A stretch of DNA of 64,000 bases from Terrabacter terrigena (GTDB taxonomy: Bacteria; Actinomycetota; Actinomycetes; Actinomycetales; Dermatophilaceae): positions 26,400 through 90,399 of the forward strand of contig NZ_JBHTKH010000016.1 in assembly GCF_042676085.1 (NCBI RefSeq). The letters run 5' to 3'. The position numbers and the translations under genes are program-made. Within the stretch, counting starts at the first letter, position 1. Each line of letters begins with the position of its first letter. Of this stretch, positions 56,208 to 64,000 are shown in pieces. Under the pieces are notes generated by a model, which saw nothing but the letters and a program-made list of their open reading frames with translations, made no database searches and was not told the origin of the DNA.

Positions 56208-56399
56208 ATGGTGAACCTACCCGCGGAGCACACCGCTGTTGCTGCCAAACCCTCGTAGGCAGGCCGCGTCACCCCGCGGCATCACGCACGTGTTGGCTGA
56301 ATCCTCGGTCCCGGCCCGGCGCGCGGCATGTAAGCGAGCGCGTCGCTCGCCAAGGCGTTGAGGTTTCGAGTTCCCCAAACTCACCGGCAACGCGTCCAT
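56208..56399. other. Junction region between host-like and atypical DNA
   Basis: No gene is seen. Base composition changes around here, with more A/T-rich codons to the right. A weak hairpin and a poly-purine patch are present, but I could not identify a tRNA end or a convincing attachment site. Confidence 0.35.
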
Positions 56400-57074
56400 C
56401 TAGCGCGGGGCCTGCCCAGGAACGCGCCTCCAACGCCCCTCGGACACCACCTGGGCCACCCCGTCGACCACCCGGATCGCAGACTGGTCGTCAAGCACGT
56501 ACGCCGGCCCGCTGATCTCGGCAGCCCACTTCTCGGCATCAGCCATGGTGTTCTCCGGGAACACATCGAGATGGGGAAAGATCGAGAAGTCGACGAGGCC
56601 GAGCGTGCGGTCATCGGCCGCTCCCGGCCACTGCACGAAGTCGGCACCGATCCGCGGCGTCATCACCATGCTGCCGGCGCTCACGCCCACCCAGACCGTC
56701 TCGGACAACGACGGCAGGAGGCTCGCCAGCCCGGACTCCTTCATCCAGTGGCACAGGTATGCGGCCTCGCCACCGTCGACCAGGAGGACGTCGGCCGATC
56801 GAACCCACGGCACCCAGCGTTCTTCGCCGATCGTCGCCAGCGCGGTCAGCTCGAGCAAGCCGAGGGACTTCCACGACATCGAGGTCATCCCGCCCCACGG
56901 CGACAGGCCAGCGACAAACCCGCGCGCCGAGACCGGCCCGCACCTCGGATGCCCCCACTGTGCGGTGGGGATGCAGAGAGCCGTAGCCTCCTCGGTCGGC
57001 TTGCCCAGCAGCTCGAGCAGCGCCTCATGGATGCTCGGATTCGTGACTCCCCCGGACGTGAGTAGCAATTTCAC
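56400..57074 (-). CDS. Peptidase E-like (S51 family) protein
   Basis: The 224-residue protein matches the S51/PepE fold: MKLLLTSGGVTNP at the start, LLVDGGEAAYLCHWM and GVSAGSMVM, whose Ser is the nucleophile, with His in FPHLDVF. PepE cleaves N-terminal Asp-X dipeptides; other members are cyanophycinase-like. GTG 57074 gives the standard start. Codons use less G/C than the genes to the left, a sign of different origin. Confidence 0.8.
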   Translation of the reverse strand: MKLLLTSGGVTNPSIHEALLELLGKPTEEATALCIPTAQWGHPRCGPVSARGFVAGLSPWGGMTSMSWKSLGLLELTALATIGEERWVPWVRSADVLLVDGGEAAYLCHWMKESGLASLLPSLSETVWVGVSAGSMVMTPRIGADFVQWPGAADDRTLGLVDFSIFPHLDVFPENTMADAEKWAAEISGPAYVLDDQSAIRVVDGVAQVVSEGRWRRVPGQAPR

Positions 57075-57578
57075 GATGCCCACTGAACCACAGGGAGTGG
57101 CCGCTGTCCGTGGTCGGATGGAGGCGCTTGCTGACCATCCGGTCTGGTCTGCCGCCCCATCGGCCGCCCGACCGCGCGCTCTGACCCGACAAGGTCCGGA
57201 TATCCGCGGATGGTGCGTCACATGGCCGCGTCCATCCGCCGCGGCTCCGCGCTGCCGCCCCTGCGTGGGCTTAGGGGGATGGTGCCGTTCACGTGCCTGC
57301 CCCATGTCCGCTTGCGCCAGCCCGCCGTTATGCCCGGAGTTGACGTAGTTTCGACGGCTGCGGCCCAACCGCTTTCGCTCGGGGGCGGCACCACTCGGGA
57401 GAATCCGATCTCAGCCGAATGCGCCTGCAATCCTTCACTAACCGTCCTGTACTTCGGTATTGACAGCGGACAGAAGGAAGTTCCCATTAGGTGCAAGTGG
57501 CCCGATCTGCCACACCAACCCACCGGGGTGAGCCACACTGGCTATGCCAGCCTCGAGTGAAGATCTGGGAGCTGGCCG
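57075..57578. other. 500-base stretch without a gene
   Basis: I see no plausible gene, only short out-of-frame stretches. It separates the PepE-like gene from a DUF1353 gene on the other strand and must hold their divergent promoters, though no clear -10/-35 pair stands out. Confidence 0.4.
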
Positions 57579-58676
57579 GTGGTTCTCAAACTCACTGAAG
57601 CCTCGGAGGCGAGCGTGCCCTTCTATGACCTTGACGATTCGGGCCAACCCGTCGGGCCGCCCAAGACCGAGGTGCAGCTCATCCAGCTTCCGGAACCCTT
57701 GGGCTTCAACCTTCTGCGCCTCCTCTACGCACTGTTCGCAGCCACGACGATGTTCCGCTGTGTGGACCGGTTCGGCTGGGCCGATAGGCCCGGCCAGACT
57801 CCAGACCCGTTATCGGTCGTACCGGCCAACACGAAGACCGACCTGGCGAGCATTCCCAGCTTCCTCTGGGGGATCGTCCCAAGCTACGGGCGTCACACGA
57901 TGTGCGCTGTCCTGCATGACGTCCGCTGCGACGAGGCAGCCGAGGCGCGCAAGGCCGGGCATCGCCAGCTCGCTGCCCGGAGGAGGCGGCTCGCCGACAA
58001 CCAATTCAGAGCCACGCTCAAGAGGCACGCCCGACTCGGGCCAATCACAAGATGGATCATGTGGGCCGCAGTACGGCTGTTCGGCTACATCCCGTTGGGG
58101 GCCACAGCTGTCGTCGGAATCCTGGCGGCGATGCTTCACCACGCGAGGCCGACATTCACGGCCATCGCGGCCGCGCTTGACGGCGTCACCATCTGGCCGT
58201 GGCTTGCTCCACTCGACTTCCTGCCCAAAACAATCGCGTCCGGTCTGGCGTGGTGCTCGGACCAAATGGCCGGACAAGGGACGTACCTGGGGGTCGTGGG
58301 TGGGCTGGCAGGCCTCGCGCTCCTGCTGGCCGCGATTCGCAGCATAGAGGCGGATGGCCCAGTGGACGGCTCCTCACAAGGTCCGGCAGCCTTCTCCCCC
58401 GCTGGCTTCGGCGGGCTGATCGCTGCACTCGTAGTTGGAGCCCTTGCCCTGCCGCCGCTGCTCCCCCTTATCGTCGTCACCCTGTTGACGCGAGTAGTTC
58501 TCGCCCTCTTCGACTACGTGGGCTTCGCAATCGACTGGCTCAGAGTCAAAATCGGCCTGGCCAGTGACGACGACAAGGCGACACCTCCAACGCCGCCGCG
58601 CTTGCCCGGCCTCCCCACAGCCGCGGGATTCGAGGGCGCAGCGCCTCAGCGGGGGGCGGCGGAGCCAAGCGCGTAG
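57579..58676 (+). CDS. DUF1353-domain protein with C-terminal membrane helices
   Basis: The 365-residue protein has a DUF1353 N-terminal domain (TKTDLASIPSFLWGIVPSYG and HTMCAVLHD, the family signature found in phages and islands). A membrane part with several hydrophobic helices follows (LGVVGGLAGLALLLAA, then GGLIAALVVGALALPPLLPL), ending in a short tail. DUF1353 alone is usually small; fusion to a membrane half is unusual. GTG 57579 has GGGAG upstream. Function unknown. Confidence 0.65.
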   Translation: MVLKLTEASEASVPFYDLDDSGQPVGPPKTEVQLIQLPEPLGFNLLRLLYALFAATTMFRCVDRFGWADRPGQTPDPLSVVPANTKTDLASIPSFLWGIVPSYGRHTMCAVLHDVRCDEAAEARKAGHRQLAARRRRLADNQFRATLKRHARLGPITRWIMWAAVRLFGYIPLGATAVVGILAAMLHHARPTFTAIAAALDGVTIWPWLAPLDFLPKTIASGLAWCSDQMAGQGTYLGVVGGLAGLALLLAAIRSIEADGPVDGSSQGPAAFSPAGFGGLIAALVVGALALPPLLPLIVVTLLTRVVLALFDYVGFAIDWLRVKIGLASDDDKATPPTPPRLPGLPTAAGFEGAAPQRGAAEPSA

Positions 58677-59076
58677 CCCGACGGGGTTGGTGCCCCCAAG
58701 GGTGCATCTCTCCCCTCGCCGGAGACAGGAACATCCTCAGGCGGTCCCACCGGCCGGGATCTCTGGCGCCCTTCTCCTGGCCCACTTCCCAGAAGGTGCC
58801 GCCCACCGCTTCGTTCACGGGTTGGACCTCGCGAGGTTCATGCCCTGCAAGCAGCCTCACAGCACGGCAACTCTGGCCAGGCCCGCTCGATGAGCGGGCC
58901 GACGTCAGTGCGAGTCGTTGTCTGAAGAGCAAGCGCACACTGTCGCGGAGCCCTCCGTCCGAGAGCCCTGCCAACGTGCGTCTAAGCGCCGCAAGTCGAC
59001 CTGACGTTTGGTAGACGGAAATGGAGCTTCATGACGCGTGCTCGGGGCCGGATGTCTCCGGGCGTCAGGCAAGCTC
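58677..59076. other. 400-base intergenic stretch with a hairpin
   Basis: No gene is seen. A 9-bp hairpin (GGCCCGCTC at 58880-58888 with its complement at 58892-58900, loop GAT) could terminate the DUF1353 gene or the convergent cysM gene. Confidence 0.4.
58880..58900. terminator. Short hairpin between convergent genes
   Basis: GGCCCGCTC and GAGCGGGCC form a 9-bp stem with a 3-base loop, 200 bases past the DUF1353 stop. It could end either convergent gene, but distance and lack of a T tract make it uncertain. Confidence 0.4.
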
Positions 59077-59991
59077 TCAGGCAGGGAACACGCCGCTGGA
59101 GAGGTATCTGTCGCCGCGGTCGCAGACGACAAAAACGATCGTGGCCCCCTCGACCTCCTTGGCAACCTGCAGGGCCGTCCAGCAGGCGCCGGCCGCGGAG
59201 ACACCGCCGAAGATGCCCTCCGCGCGGGCCAGCCGGCGGGCCGTCTCCTCGGCGTCGGTCTGGGTGACCTCTACGGTCCGGTCCACTGCCGATGGGTCGA
59301 AGATCTTCGGTACGTACTCCGGTGGCCAGGCGCGGATCCCAGGGATCTTGGAGCCCTCAGCGGGCTGTGCCCCGATGATCTGGATGCCGGGGTTGCGCGC
59401 CTTCAGGAACCGCGAGACCCCGGTGATCGTGCCGGTGGTGCCCATCGCGGACACGAAGTGCGTGATGCGTCCGTCGGTCTGGCGCCACAGCTCCGGGCCC
59501 GTCCCGTCCTCGTGGGCACGGGGGTTGTCCGGGTTGCCGAACTGGTCCAGGACCCGCCCGCGGCCCTCCCGCTCCATCCGCGTCACGACGTCGCGGGCCT
59601 CTTCCATGCCGCCACCTGCCGGGGTGAGAACCAGGTCGGCTCCATACGCCTTCATCGTCTGGATCCGCTCGGTGGAGGCGTCCTCGGGCATCACGATGAC
59701 CAGCGGGTAGCCGCTGATCGCCGCCGCCATCGCCAAGCCGATCCCGGTGTTGCCCGACGTGGCTTCCAGCAGGGTGTCGCCGGGGGATATCTCCCCTCGC
59801 GCCTCCGCGCCCCGGATCATGCTGATCGCCGGCCGGTCCTTGACCGAGCCGGCCGGGTTGTTCCCCTCGAGCTTGGCGAGCAGCACGTTGCCGCGGCGTT
59901 CGTTCTCCGGCCCCGGCAGGCGCTGCAGACACACCAGAGGGGTGTCCCCGATGACGTCCTCCATCGTGGGGTACGCCGGAGGGTTGCTCAC
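59077..59991 (-). CDS. cysM: Cysteine synthase B-like PLP enzyme
   Basis: The 304-residue protein is a fold-type II PLP enzyme: EDVIGDTPLVCLQRLPG, the PLP lysine K51 in GSVKDRPAISM, the phosphate cup TSGNTGIG at 78-85 and GTTGTITGVSRFLK. It makes cysteine from O-acetylserine (or O-phosphoserine) and sulfide. The spacing and the Arg-containing RAWPPEYVPKIFD loop resemble CysM rather than CysK. The start GTG 59991 is a choice; an in-frame ATG follows at nine codons. It lies in the atypical region, so it is probably an extra, acquired copy. Confidence 0.88.
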   Translation of the reverse strand: MSNPPAYPTMEDVIGDTPLVCLQRLPGPENERRGNVLLAKLEGNNPAGSVKDRPAISMIRGAEARGEISPGDTLLEATSGNTGIGLAMAAAISGYPLVIVMPEDASTERIQTMKAYGADLVLTPAGGGMEEARDVVTRMEREGRGRVLDQFGNPDNPRAHEDGTGPELWRQTDGRITHFVSAMGTTGTITGVSRFLKARNPGIQIIGAQPAEGSKIPGIRAWPPEYVPKIFDPSAVDRTVEVTQTDAEETARRLARAEGIFGGVSAAGACWTALQVAKEVEGATIVFVVCDRGDRYLSSGVFPA

Positions 59992-60210
59992 ACGCCCGAG
60001 TCTACGGCGGCGGTCGCCGAACAATCGCAGCCGACTGCTCGCCCTTCGCGCACCCACCGAGCGCGAAGAGGTCCGCGCGGACGACGTAGGTCCGGGAGGC
60101 CGTTCACACCCCGGCTCGACGTGAACCTGCGTCCAACCGCCGCCCCATCGCTCACCGTGGCTCGGAGACCGCGGGGTCCAGATAGACGCGATCGCAGGAC
60201 AGCAGGTCGT

Positions 60211-60237
60211 GTGCTCACGGAGGAGCCTCGTGAGCAC
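60211..60237 (-). terminator. Hairpin downstream of the small Cys-rich gene
   Basis: GTGCTCAC and GTGAGCAC form an 8-bp perfect stem with an 11-base loop, 38 bases past the stop of the minus-strand gene at 60275. Confidence 0.5.
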
Positions 60238-60274
60238 TGAGTGATATCCGAGGTGACCGGAGCCGGCGGGGGCC

Positions 60275-60499
60275 TCAGATCTGGCCGCGAACCTCACGGG
60301 CGGCGAGCCAGGACGCGAAGCGCCCTGCCGCCGTCGTCAGATAGCGGTGGATCCCGGCCTCCAACTGCGCGACCTCCTCGCGCAGCCCGAACATCTGGAA
60401 TTCGGCCCGACGCTCGGGCGCGCACTCGTGCCCACCAGTACCGGTCCGATCCACGGAAGCGCCGCACTCAAGACACGGCATGAACCGGGAACTGAACAT
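60275..60499 (-). CDS. Small Cys-rich protein
   Basis: The 74-residue protein reads FMPCLECGASVD, then GHEC, then a helical half (FGLREEVAQLEAGIHRYL) ending RFASWLAAREVRGQI. The three Cys and one His near the N-terminus could make a small zinc knuckle. A nearly perfect ribosome-binding site AAGGAGGT lies seven bases upstream of the ATG at 60499, which strongly supports a translated gene. I believe similar small proteins occur in other actinobacteria, with no known function. Confidence 0.75.
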   Translation of the reverse strand: MFSSRFMPCLECGASVDRTGTGGHECAPERRAEFQMFGLREEVAQLEAGIHRYLTTAAGRFASWLAAREVRGQI

Positions 60500-60634
60500 C
60501 GCACACACCTCCTTCTTCCCTGTGAGCGCATTCTCCGTCTTCAAACCGAGTTGCACCAGTCTCTGCCGATTGCCCCCCAACGGGCCCAGTACTAGCCTTT
60601 CATGGGGTGGGCAGGTGCCAGAGCGGAGGCTCAG

Positions 60635-61078
60635 ATGGCAGACAACGCATCCCTCGCGCGCAGGATTCACGAGGCATGGAACGAGCGAAACTTCGACGAG
60701 ATCGCCGAGGCAACAGCGCCCGGGGCAACGATCACGATCGTCGGCTCCGGCGACACCTTCACAGGCGCCGAGGGCTCCCGCGCGTACAACACGATGTGGG
60801 CAGAGGGGTTCCCGGACGGCAAGGTCACGGTCGACCGAGTGATCGACTCGGGCGACTACGTCGTCGTCGAGTTCACCGGCCGGGGCACACACACGGGAAC
60901 TCTGGCGACCAGCATGGGTGAGATCCCAGCAACCGGGCGGTCCCTTACCTTGCAACTGTGCGATGTCATGGAGATCATGGACGGCAAGGTCCAGAGTCAG
61001 AGGACGTACTTCGACACCGGATCCATGATGGCCCAGCTTGGACTCACGTCCGGGCAGACGGCATCCCAGCACCAGTAG
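60635..61078 (+). CDS. SnoaL-like/ester cyclase family protein
   Basis: The 147-residue protein has the NTF2-like fold of SnoaL proteins: ARRIHEAWNERNFDEIAEAT, then TGAEGSRAYNTMWAEGFPDG and FTGRGTHTGTLATSMGEIPA. Family members include polyketide cyclases, isomerases and many uncharacterised proteins. GGAGG lies about seven bases before the ATG at 60635. It is divergent from the small Cys-rich gene. Confidence 0.8.
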   Translation: MADNASLARRIHEAWNERNFDEIAEATAPGATITIVGSGDTFTGAEGSRAYNTMWAEGFPDGKVTVDRVIDSGDYVVVEFTGRGTHTGTLATSMGEIPATGRSLTLQLCDVMEIMDGKVQSQRTYFDTGSMMAQLGLTSGQTASQHQ

Positions 61079-61419
61079 TACTTTCAGCACAACCGGCACC
61101 AGCCCACCCCTGTTCACCCCCATCGCTTCCTATCTCACCGAGACCGTCCGCGGCCTTCGAGAGCGCCTCCGGCATCTGGCCGCCACCTGCTTTCCCCAGG
61201 ACGCGGCGACGCGCTTGAGGAAACGCGAGGAGCTCTGGGTTCCGGTGTCCTAATGGCTGCCCGAGTCCGCGACACCATCGCTCGGCCACCCCGACGAGCC
61301 GCCCTTCCGTGCTCGAGGCGCCGAGCGACCACGGCGAATCCCTCGCCGCAGAGTTGCGTCACACAGCCACCAGCAGGTCTTCTCGCCCGCCGTTCACGTT
61401 TGCCGCGGTTGCTCGTGCG
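61079..61419. other. Gap with a possible short coding remnant
   Basis: One short frame ending at 61253 reads SYLTETVRGLRERLRHLAAT and ends ELWVPVS; it looks protein-like but has no start codon or ribosome-binding site I trust. The rest shows nothing. Confidence 0.3.
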
Positions 61420-62523
61420 TCAGCTGGTGAAGCAGGGACCGAGGCCAAGCTGCCTGAGGCCTTCTCTGTCACTTAGACCGAATGCGCGCTGGCCGACGTT
61501 GCTCTGGTACATGAGTTGGTCTTTCACGGGCACGTGGGTCAGGCCGACGAGATGTCCGGGTTCGTGCATGATGATGGCGCGAGCGGCGGACCATCCGTCT
61601 AGTGTTTGAAGCAGAGCACGGAACTGAGGTCCATCGAGATTCACGGTTCCACTGACCCAGTGTTGCTGGGACGCGGTCAGGTACGGGGCCGAGACCGGTC
61701 CCGCGAACCCCGCCACGTCGCCCTGAAGGTCATGCACCACCGCCGGTTCGGTCCACGCGAGAAGGGCGGGCGACCAGCGGTCTCCGTGCCGGGAGGTCGC
61801 AACCGGTCCCCGTCCGCCCATCGGCGTCTCTGTCGTCGCACCCTCGATGACGAAGTGCAGTCCAGTCACCGAGTGGACCGACTCGACCGCTTCGCGAATG
61901 AGCTGCTCTGCCCCGGGAGGCGCGTCTGCATTGTTGACAACGAGGTGGATCGGGCGGCAAGGATCCCAAGCGACCGGCCGACCGCCGTCTTCGGGGATGG
62001 TCTTCATGAACAGGTAGTCGGTAGAGGACGAGAGTTTCGGCCCTGGAGTTTCGAGCGGCTCGTCCTGTGCGTCAGGGGGCGTCGGGGGCCAAATGTCGCT
62101 GGTGTCATGGGGATTGCCGCCAATTAGTGGTGTGCCATCGGCCCAGTTGATGTCGTCTCCTCGCGGGAGCGGTACCCCGCCAACCACCACACTGCCTCTC
62201 GGCATTCCAAAGACCGCCGGGCGGAGATATAGGGCTGCTGCTACTACGAGCAGCGCGACCACCACCGGGACACCAACGCCACCACGGTGGCGCCGGCCGG
62301 ACGCAGCGCGCCGGGTCTGCCGACGCGTAGCTCGTGCCGTGACAGCCGGCGCGGGCAGCGGAACCTCGACGCGTCGACGACGAGGGCGAGTGCGTCCCGC
62401 CTGCAGGTCGGCAAGGCACCACAGGCACAGCAGCTCGCGGCCTCCCGCCAACCGCCCGGCGCGTTCGCCCCGTTGAAGATCTTCACCACACGCGCACAGG
62501 GCCCATCGCCCCACGCGGATCAT
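61420..62523 (-). CDS. Membrane-anchored metzincin-like protein with Cys-rich N-terminus
   Basis: The 367-residue protein begins with four cysteines spaced as a zinc ribbon (C10, C12, C33, C36). An Arg-rich stretch and one membrane helix at about 83-103 follow. The outside half has HEPGHLVGLTH (His320, Glu321, His324, His330), the metzincin HExxHxxGxxH zinc motif, with a following LMYQ that could supply the Met-turn. It looks like a membrane protease with an inside sensor part. The start could be ATG 62523 or GTG 62583. Confidence 0.72.
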   Translation of the reverse strand: MIRVGRWALCACGEDLQRGERAGRLAGGRELLCLWCLADLQAGRTRPRRRRVEVPLPAPAVTARATRRQTRRAASGRRHRGGVGVPVVVALLVVAAALYLRPAVFGMPRGSVVVGGVPLPRGDDINWADGTPLIGGNPHDTSDIWPPTPPDAQDEPLETPGPKLSSSTDYLFMKTIPEDGGRPVAWDPCRPIHLVVNNADAPPGAEQLIREAVESVHSVTGLHFVIEGATTETPMGGRGPVATSRHGDRWSPALLAWTEPAVVHDLQGDVAGFAGPVSAPYLTASQQHWVSGTVNLDGPQFRALLQTLDGWSAARAIIMHEPGHLVGLTHVPVKDQLMYQSNVGQRAFGLSDREGLRQLGLGPCFTS

Positions 62524-62782
62524 CTCCACGTTTTCTTGCACCGCGCCGCCCCTGAAACTCGGTCCCCTGATCGTCCGAGTCACGAGTATTGATCATCGCC
62601 GCGGTGACCGCGCCAAAATCCGTCTATGTCGGCCAAATCGCACAACCGAGTCTTCACGGACCGCCAATCCACTCGTTGCAATCCATCCAGGTGTCGTGCA
62701 AGACATTCCCACTTCGCCGCCTGAAGGCCGAGTTCCCGGCCGGCGAGCAGCGGCGTCACTTCGCTTCGTCGACGGTTCTGAA
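62524..62782. other. Short intergenic region
   Basis: No gene seen; the alternative GTG start of the metzincin gene (62583) lies here, as does the end of the neighbouring unknown gene. Confidence 0.4.
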
Positions 62783-63235
62783 CTAGACGGCTCGGTCGAA
62801 CTTCTCGCCCCGCGCAGCGGGCTTCCACGATCGCAGGTAAGCAACTATGTCCGGTGGCAGACCCTTCGTCGCAAGGTCGCGGCGGTACTCCTCGACGGCC
62901 TCATAGACCGACCACACTGACGGCTTCAACAGGTAGATGGCCGGGACAGTCCGGCCGGGACCAAACGACCACGGCTTGTTCAGGAGTCTTTGGAGGGTGG
63001 GTGCGGGCCCAGTCATGCTTCGGCTTGGAGCAAGCGGCACTACGACCGCCCCATGAACAGTCACGCCAGCGGACAACGCCCGGACCCGCGCGTCATGCAC
63101 GCACTTGAGCGATACGTGCACGGCGTCCAGCGGTGGCTCAACGAGCAGGTCATCCAGATCGATCTGGACGAAGCCAGCAGTCGCGAGCTGGTCCATCGCG
63201 GTGTCCATCCACACCAGCACAGCAGTCGCGTACAC
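62783..63235 (-). CDS. Unknown protein
   Basis: I do not recognise this protein of about 150 residues. It starts VYATAVLVWMDTAMDQLATA, has a stretch ALSAGVTVHGAVVVPLAPSR and ends in an acidic-basic helical tail (VEEYRRDLATKGLPPDIVAY). The GTG start at 63235 is uncertain; ATG 63208 is an alternative. It follows the 85-residue gene on the same strand, 65 bases downstream, so they may be one operon. Confidence 0.5.
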   Translation of the reverse strand: MYATAVLVWMDTAMDQLATAGFVQIDLDDLLVEPPLDAVHVSLKCVHDARVRALSAGVTVHGAVVVPLAPSRSMTGPAPTLQRLLNKPWSFGPGRTVPAIYLLKPSVWSVYEAVEEYRRDLATKGLPPDIVAYLRSWKPAARGEKFDRAV

Positions 63236-63300
63236 GCCTGAATCGTTGCACGGTCGCGACTCCACGGCTCGTAGAAGATCGCCGCGAAGGAAACTGGCGT

Positions 63301-63558
63301 TCAGTCGTCCTCGGCCTCGCCGGGACCATAGGCGCGGAGCTCCTCCTGCAGTGTGGCAAAGCGCAGGAGCCCGAGAGAGTCCCACGGCTTCTGCTGTGCC
63401 GACTTGAACACCGAAATGGTCTTGCGATCATCCATTTCGCTTTCGAGGACGAGCATCCACTTCCCCGGCCGAGACCCTTTGAGGTGGTCGTCAGCTCGAG
63501 TGACCTTCTCAATGGCGCGTCGGAGAAGCCCGTCAGGATCTGTGTATTTCTGTCCCAT
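63301..63558 (-). CDS. Small unknown protein
   Basis: The 85-residue protein (MGQKYTDPDGLLRRAIEKVT, KWMLVLESEMDDRKTISVFK, a C-terminal DDE-rich end) matches nothing I know. ATG 63558 is chosen because GGAG lies ten bases upstream, better spaced than for ATG 63567. It is upstream of the other unknown gene and may be cotranscribed with it. Confidence 0.55.
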   Translation of the reverse strand: MGQKYTDPDGLLRRAIEKVTRADDHLKGSRPGKWMLVLESEMDDRKTISVFKSAQQKPWDSLGLLRFATLQEELRAYGPGEAEDD

Positions 63559-64000
63559 GGCGAACATTCTCCATCGCCCACACGACGATCGGACTTGTCA
63601 CCGTCCTGCCTCGAGACGCCTGCTCACCCATGACGGCCGGGGGTGCGCCGTCAGGCTCCCGACACGACTTCGCACCTAGGACCAGACGCTCGGCGCTCAG
63701 AACACCGGGAAGGGCATGGGCCAATACAAGGCCACGTCTATCCGCCGCCACAGTGGAAGGGGATGACGGAGGCCCCGGCTCCGCGTCCGTCCACGTCGGT
63801 TCGCGGCTTTAGACCTCTCTGCAGCCGGGTGGGATGACCAGCAGAACCCGACGAAAGTGACTAGTCCTCTCGTCCGCAAAACGGTCCGAACGGGCCATGT
63901 GCGACCAGGCTCTGCGCTCTTAGTGTCTCGTTTGGGCCTTAGGGGGGTCCGCTTGACCGGGACCGGTGGGACGGTCCGGGTCTGCTCGGTGTCATGGGAG
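63559..64000. other. 440-base end of window without a gene
   Basis: No gene is seen. The last 80 bases are G-rich (GGGACCGGTGGGACGGTCCG at about 63959) and might be the edge of an insertion element or a plasmid-like region, but I cannot support that. Confidence 0.35.

Noticed and set aside
56300..56400. tRNA-like 3' end at the edge of the atypical region
   Set aside because: GGTTTCGAGTTCCCCAAACT resembles a T-arm only loosely and no cloverleaf can be built.
61038..61253. Short protein-like frame ending ELWVPVS
   Set aside because: No credible start or ribosome-binding site; kept only as a possible remnant.
63880..64000. Insertion-sequence end or promoter-like G-rich tail
   Set aside because: No inverted repeat or transposase is visible before the window stops.

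Overview
This window looks like part of a chromosome from a high-GC actinobacterium. An Intrasporangiaceae-type genus (Janibacter, Terrabacter, Knoellia and relatives) is my inference from gene content and style, not something I could test. Codons are strongly G/C-ending. Many genes start on GTG. Many starts lie 6 to 7 bases after a -10-like hexamer with no Shine-Dalgarno sequence, as expected of leaderless mRNAs. I see no rRNA, tRNA, CRISPR array or intact insertion sequence.

0-9.3 kb: a secreted BNR (Asp-box) protein, a small lipoprotein and a very large single-chain biotin-dependent acyl-CoA carboxylase. 9.3-19.9 kb: a crotonase overlapping a frameshifted acyl-CoA synthetase, a DUF218 membrane protein, a LysR regulator divergent from a small unknown gene, an AAA ATPase with a VOC protein, pyridoxal kinase divergent from a YtrA-type GntR regulator with its DUF1648 membrane protein (apparently frameshifted), a rhodanese and a CD225/dispanin protein. 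19.9-34 kb: a Tat-exported amidohydrolase divergent from a GntR regulator with two perfect operators between them, an Fpg/Nei glycosylase, an APP1-like phosphatase, a penicillin-binding lipoprotein, a peptidoglycan amidase and an M4 metalloprotease.

34-56 kb holds many molybdenum-enzyme genes. They are mobA-like, fdhD, moeA, a form II CO-dehydrogenase-like operon (coxS-coxL-coxM-coxG) and an accessory set on the same strand (mocA-like, coxD, coxE, xdhC). Between them lie metabolic genes: sdaA, an ornithine cyclodeaminase-like gene, an aldo/keto reductase, a GntR-sterol desaturase pair and a thioesterase. Together they could build, sulfurate and insert the cofactor of the CoxL-type hydroxylase, whose substrate is unknown.

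56.2-64 kb is different. It is less GC-rich, gene-sparse and mostly unfamiliar: an S51 peptidase, a DUF1353 membrane protein, cysM, a tiny Cys-rich protein, a SnoaL-like protein, a membrane metzincin-like protein and two unknown genes. It looks like acquired DNA.

The most unusual signal is an 8-base word, GTATGCCG (reverse complement CGGCATAC). By eye I counted 34 copies between 5.3 and 55.6 kb, in both orientations, inside genes and between them. It is absent from the last 8.4 kb. One inverted pair forms a terminator hairpin, as DNA-uptake sequences do in other bacteria.
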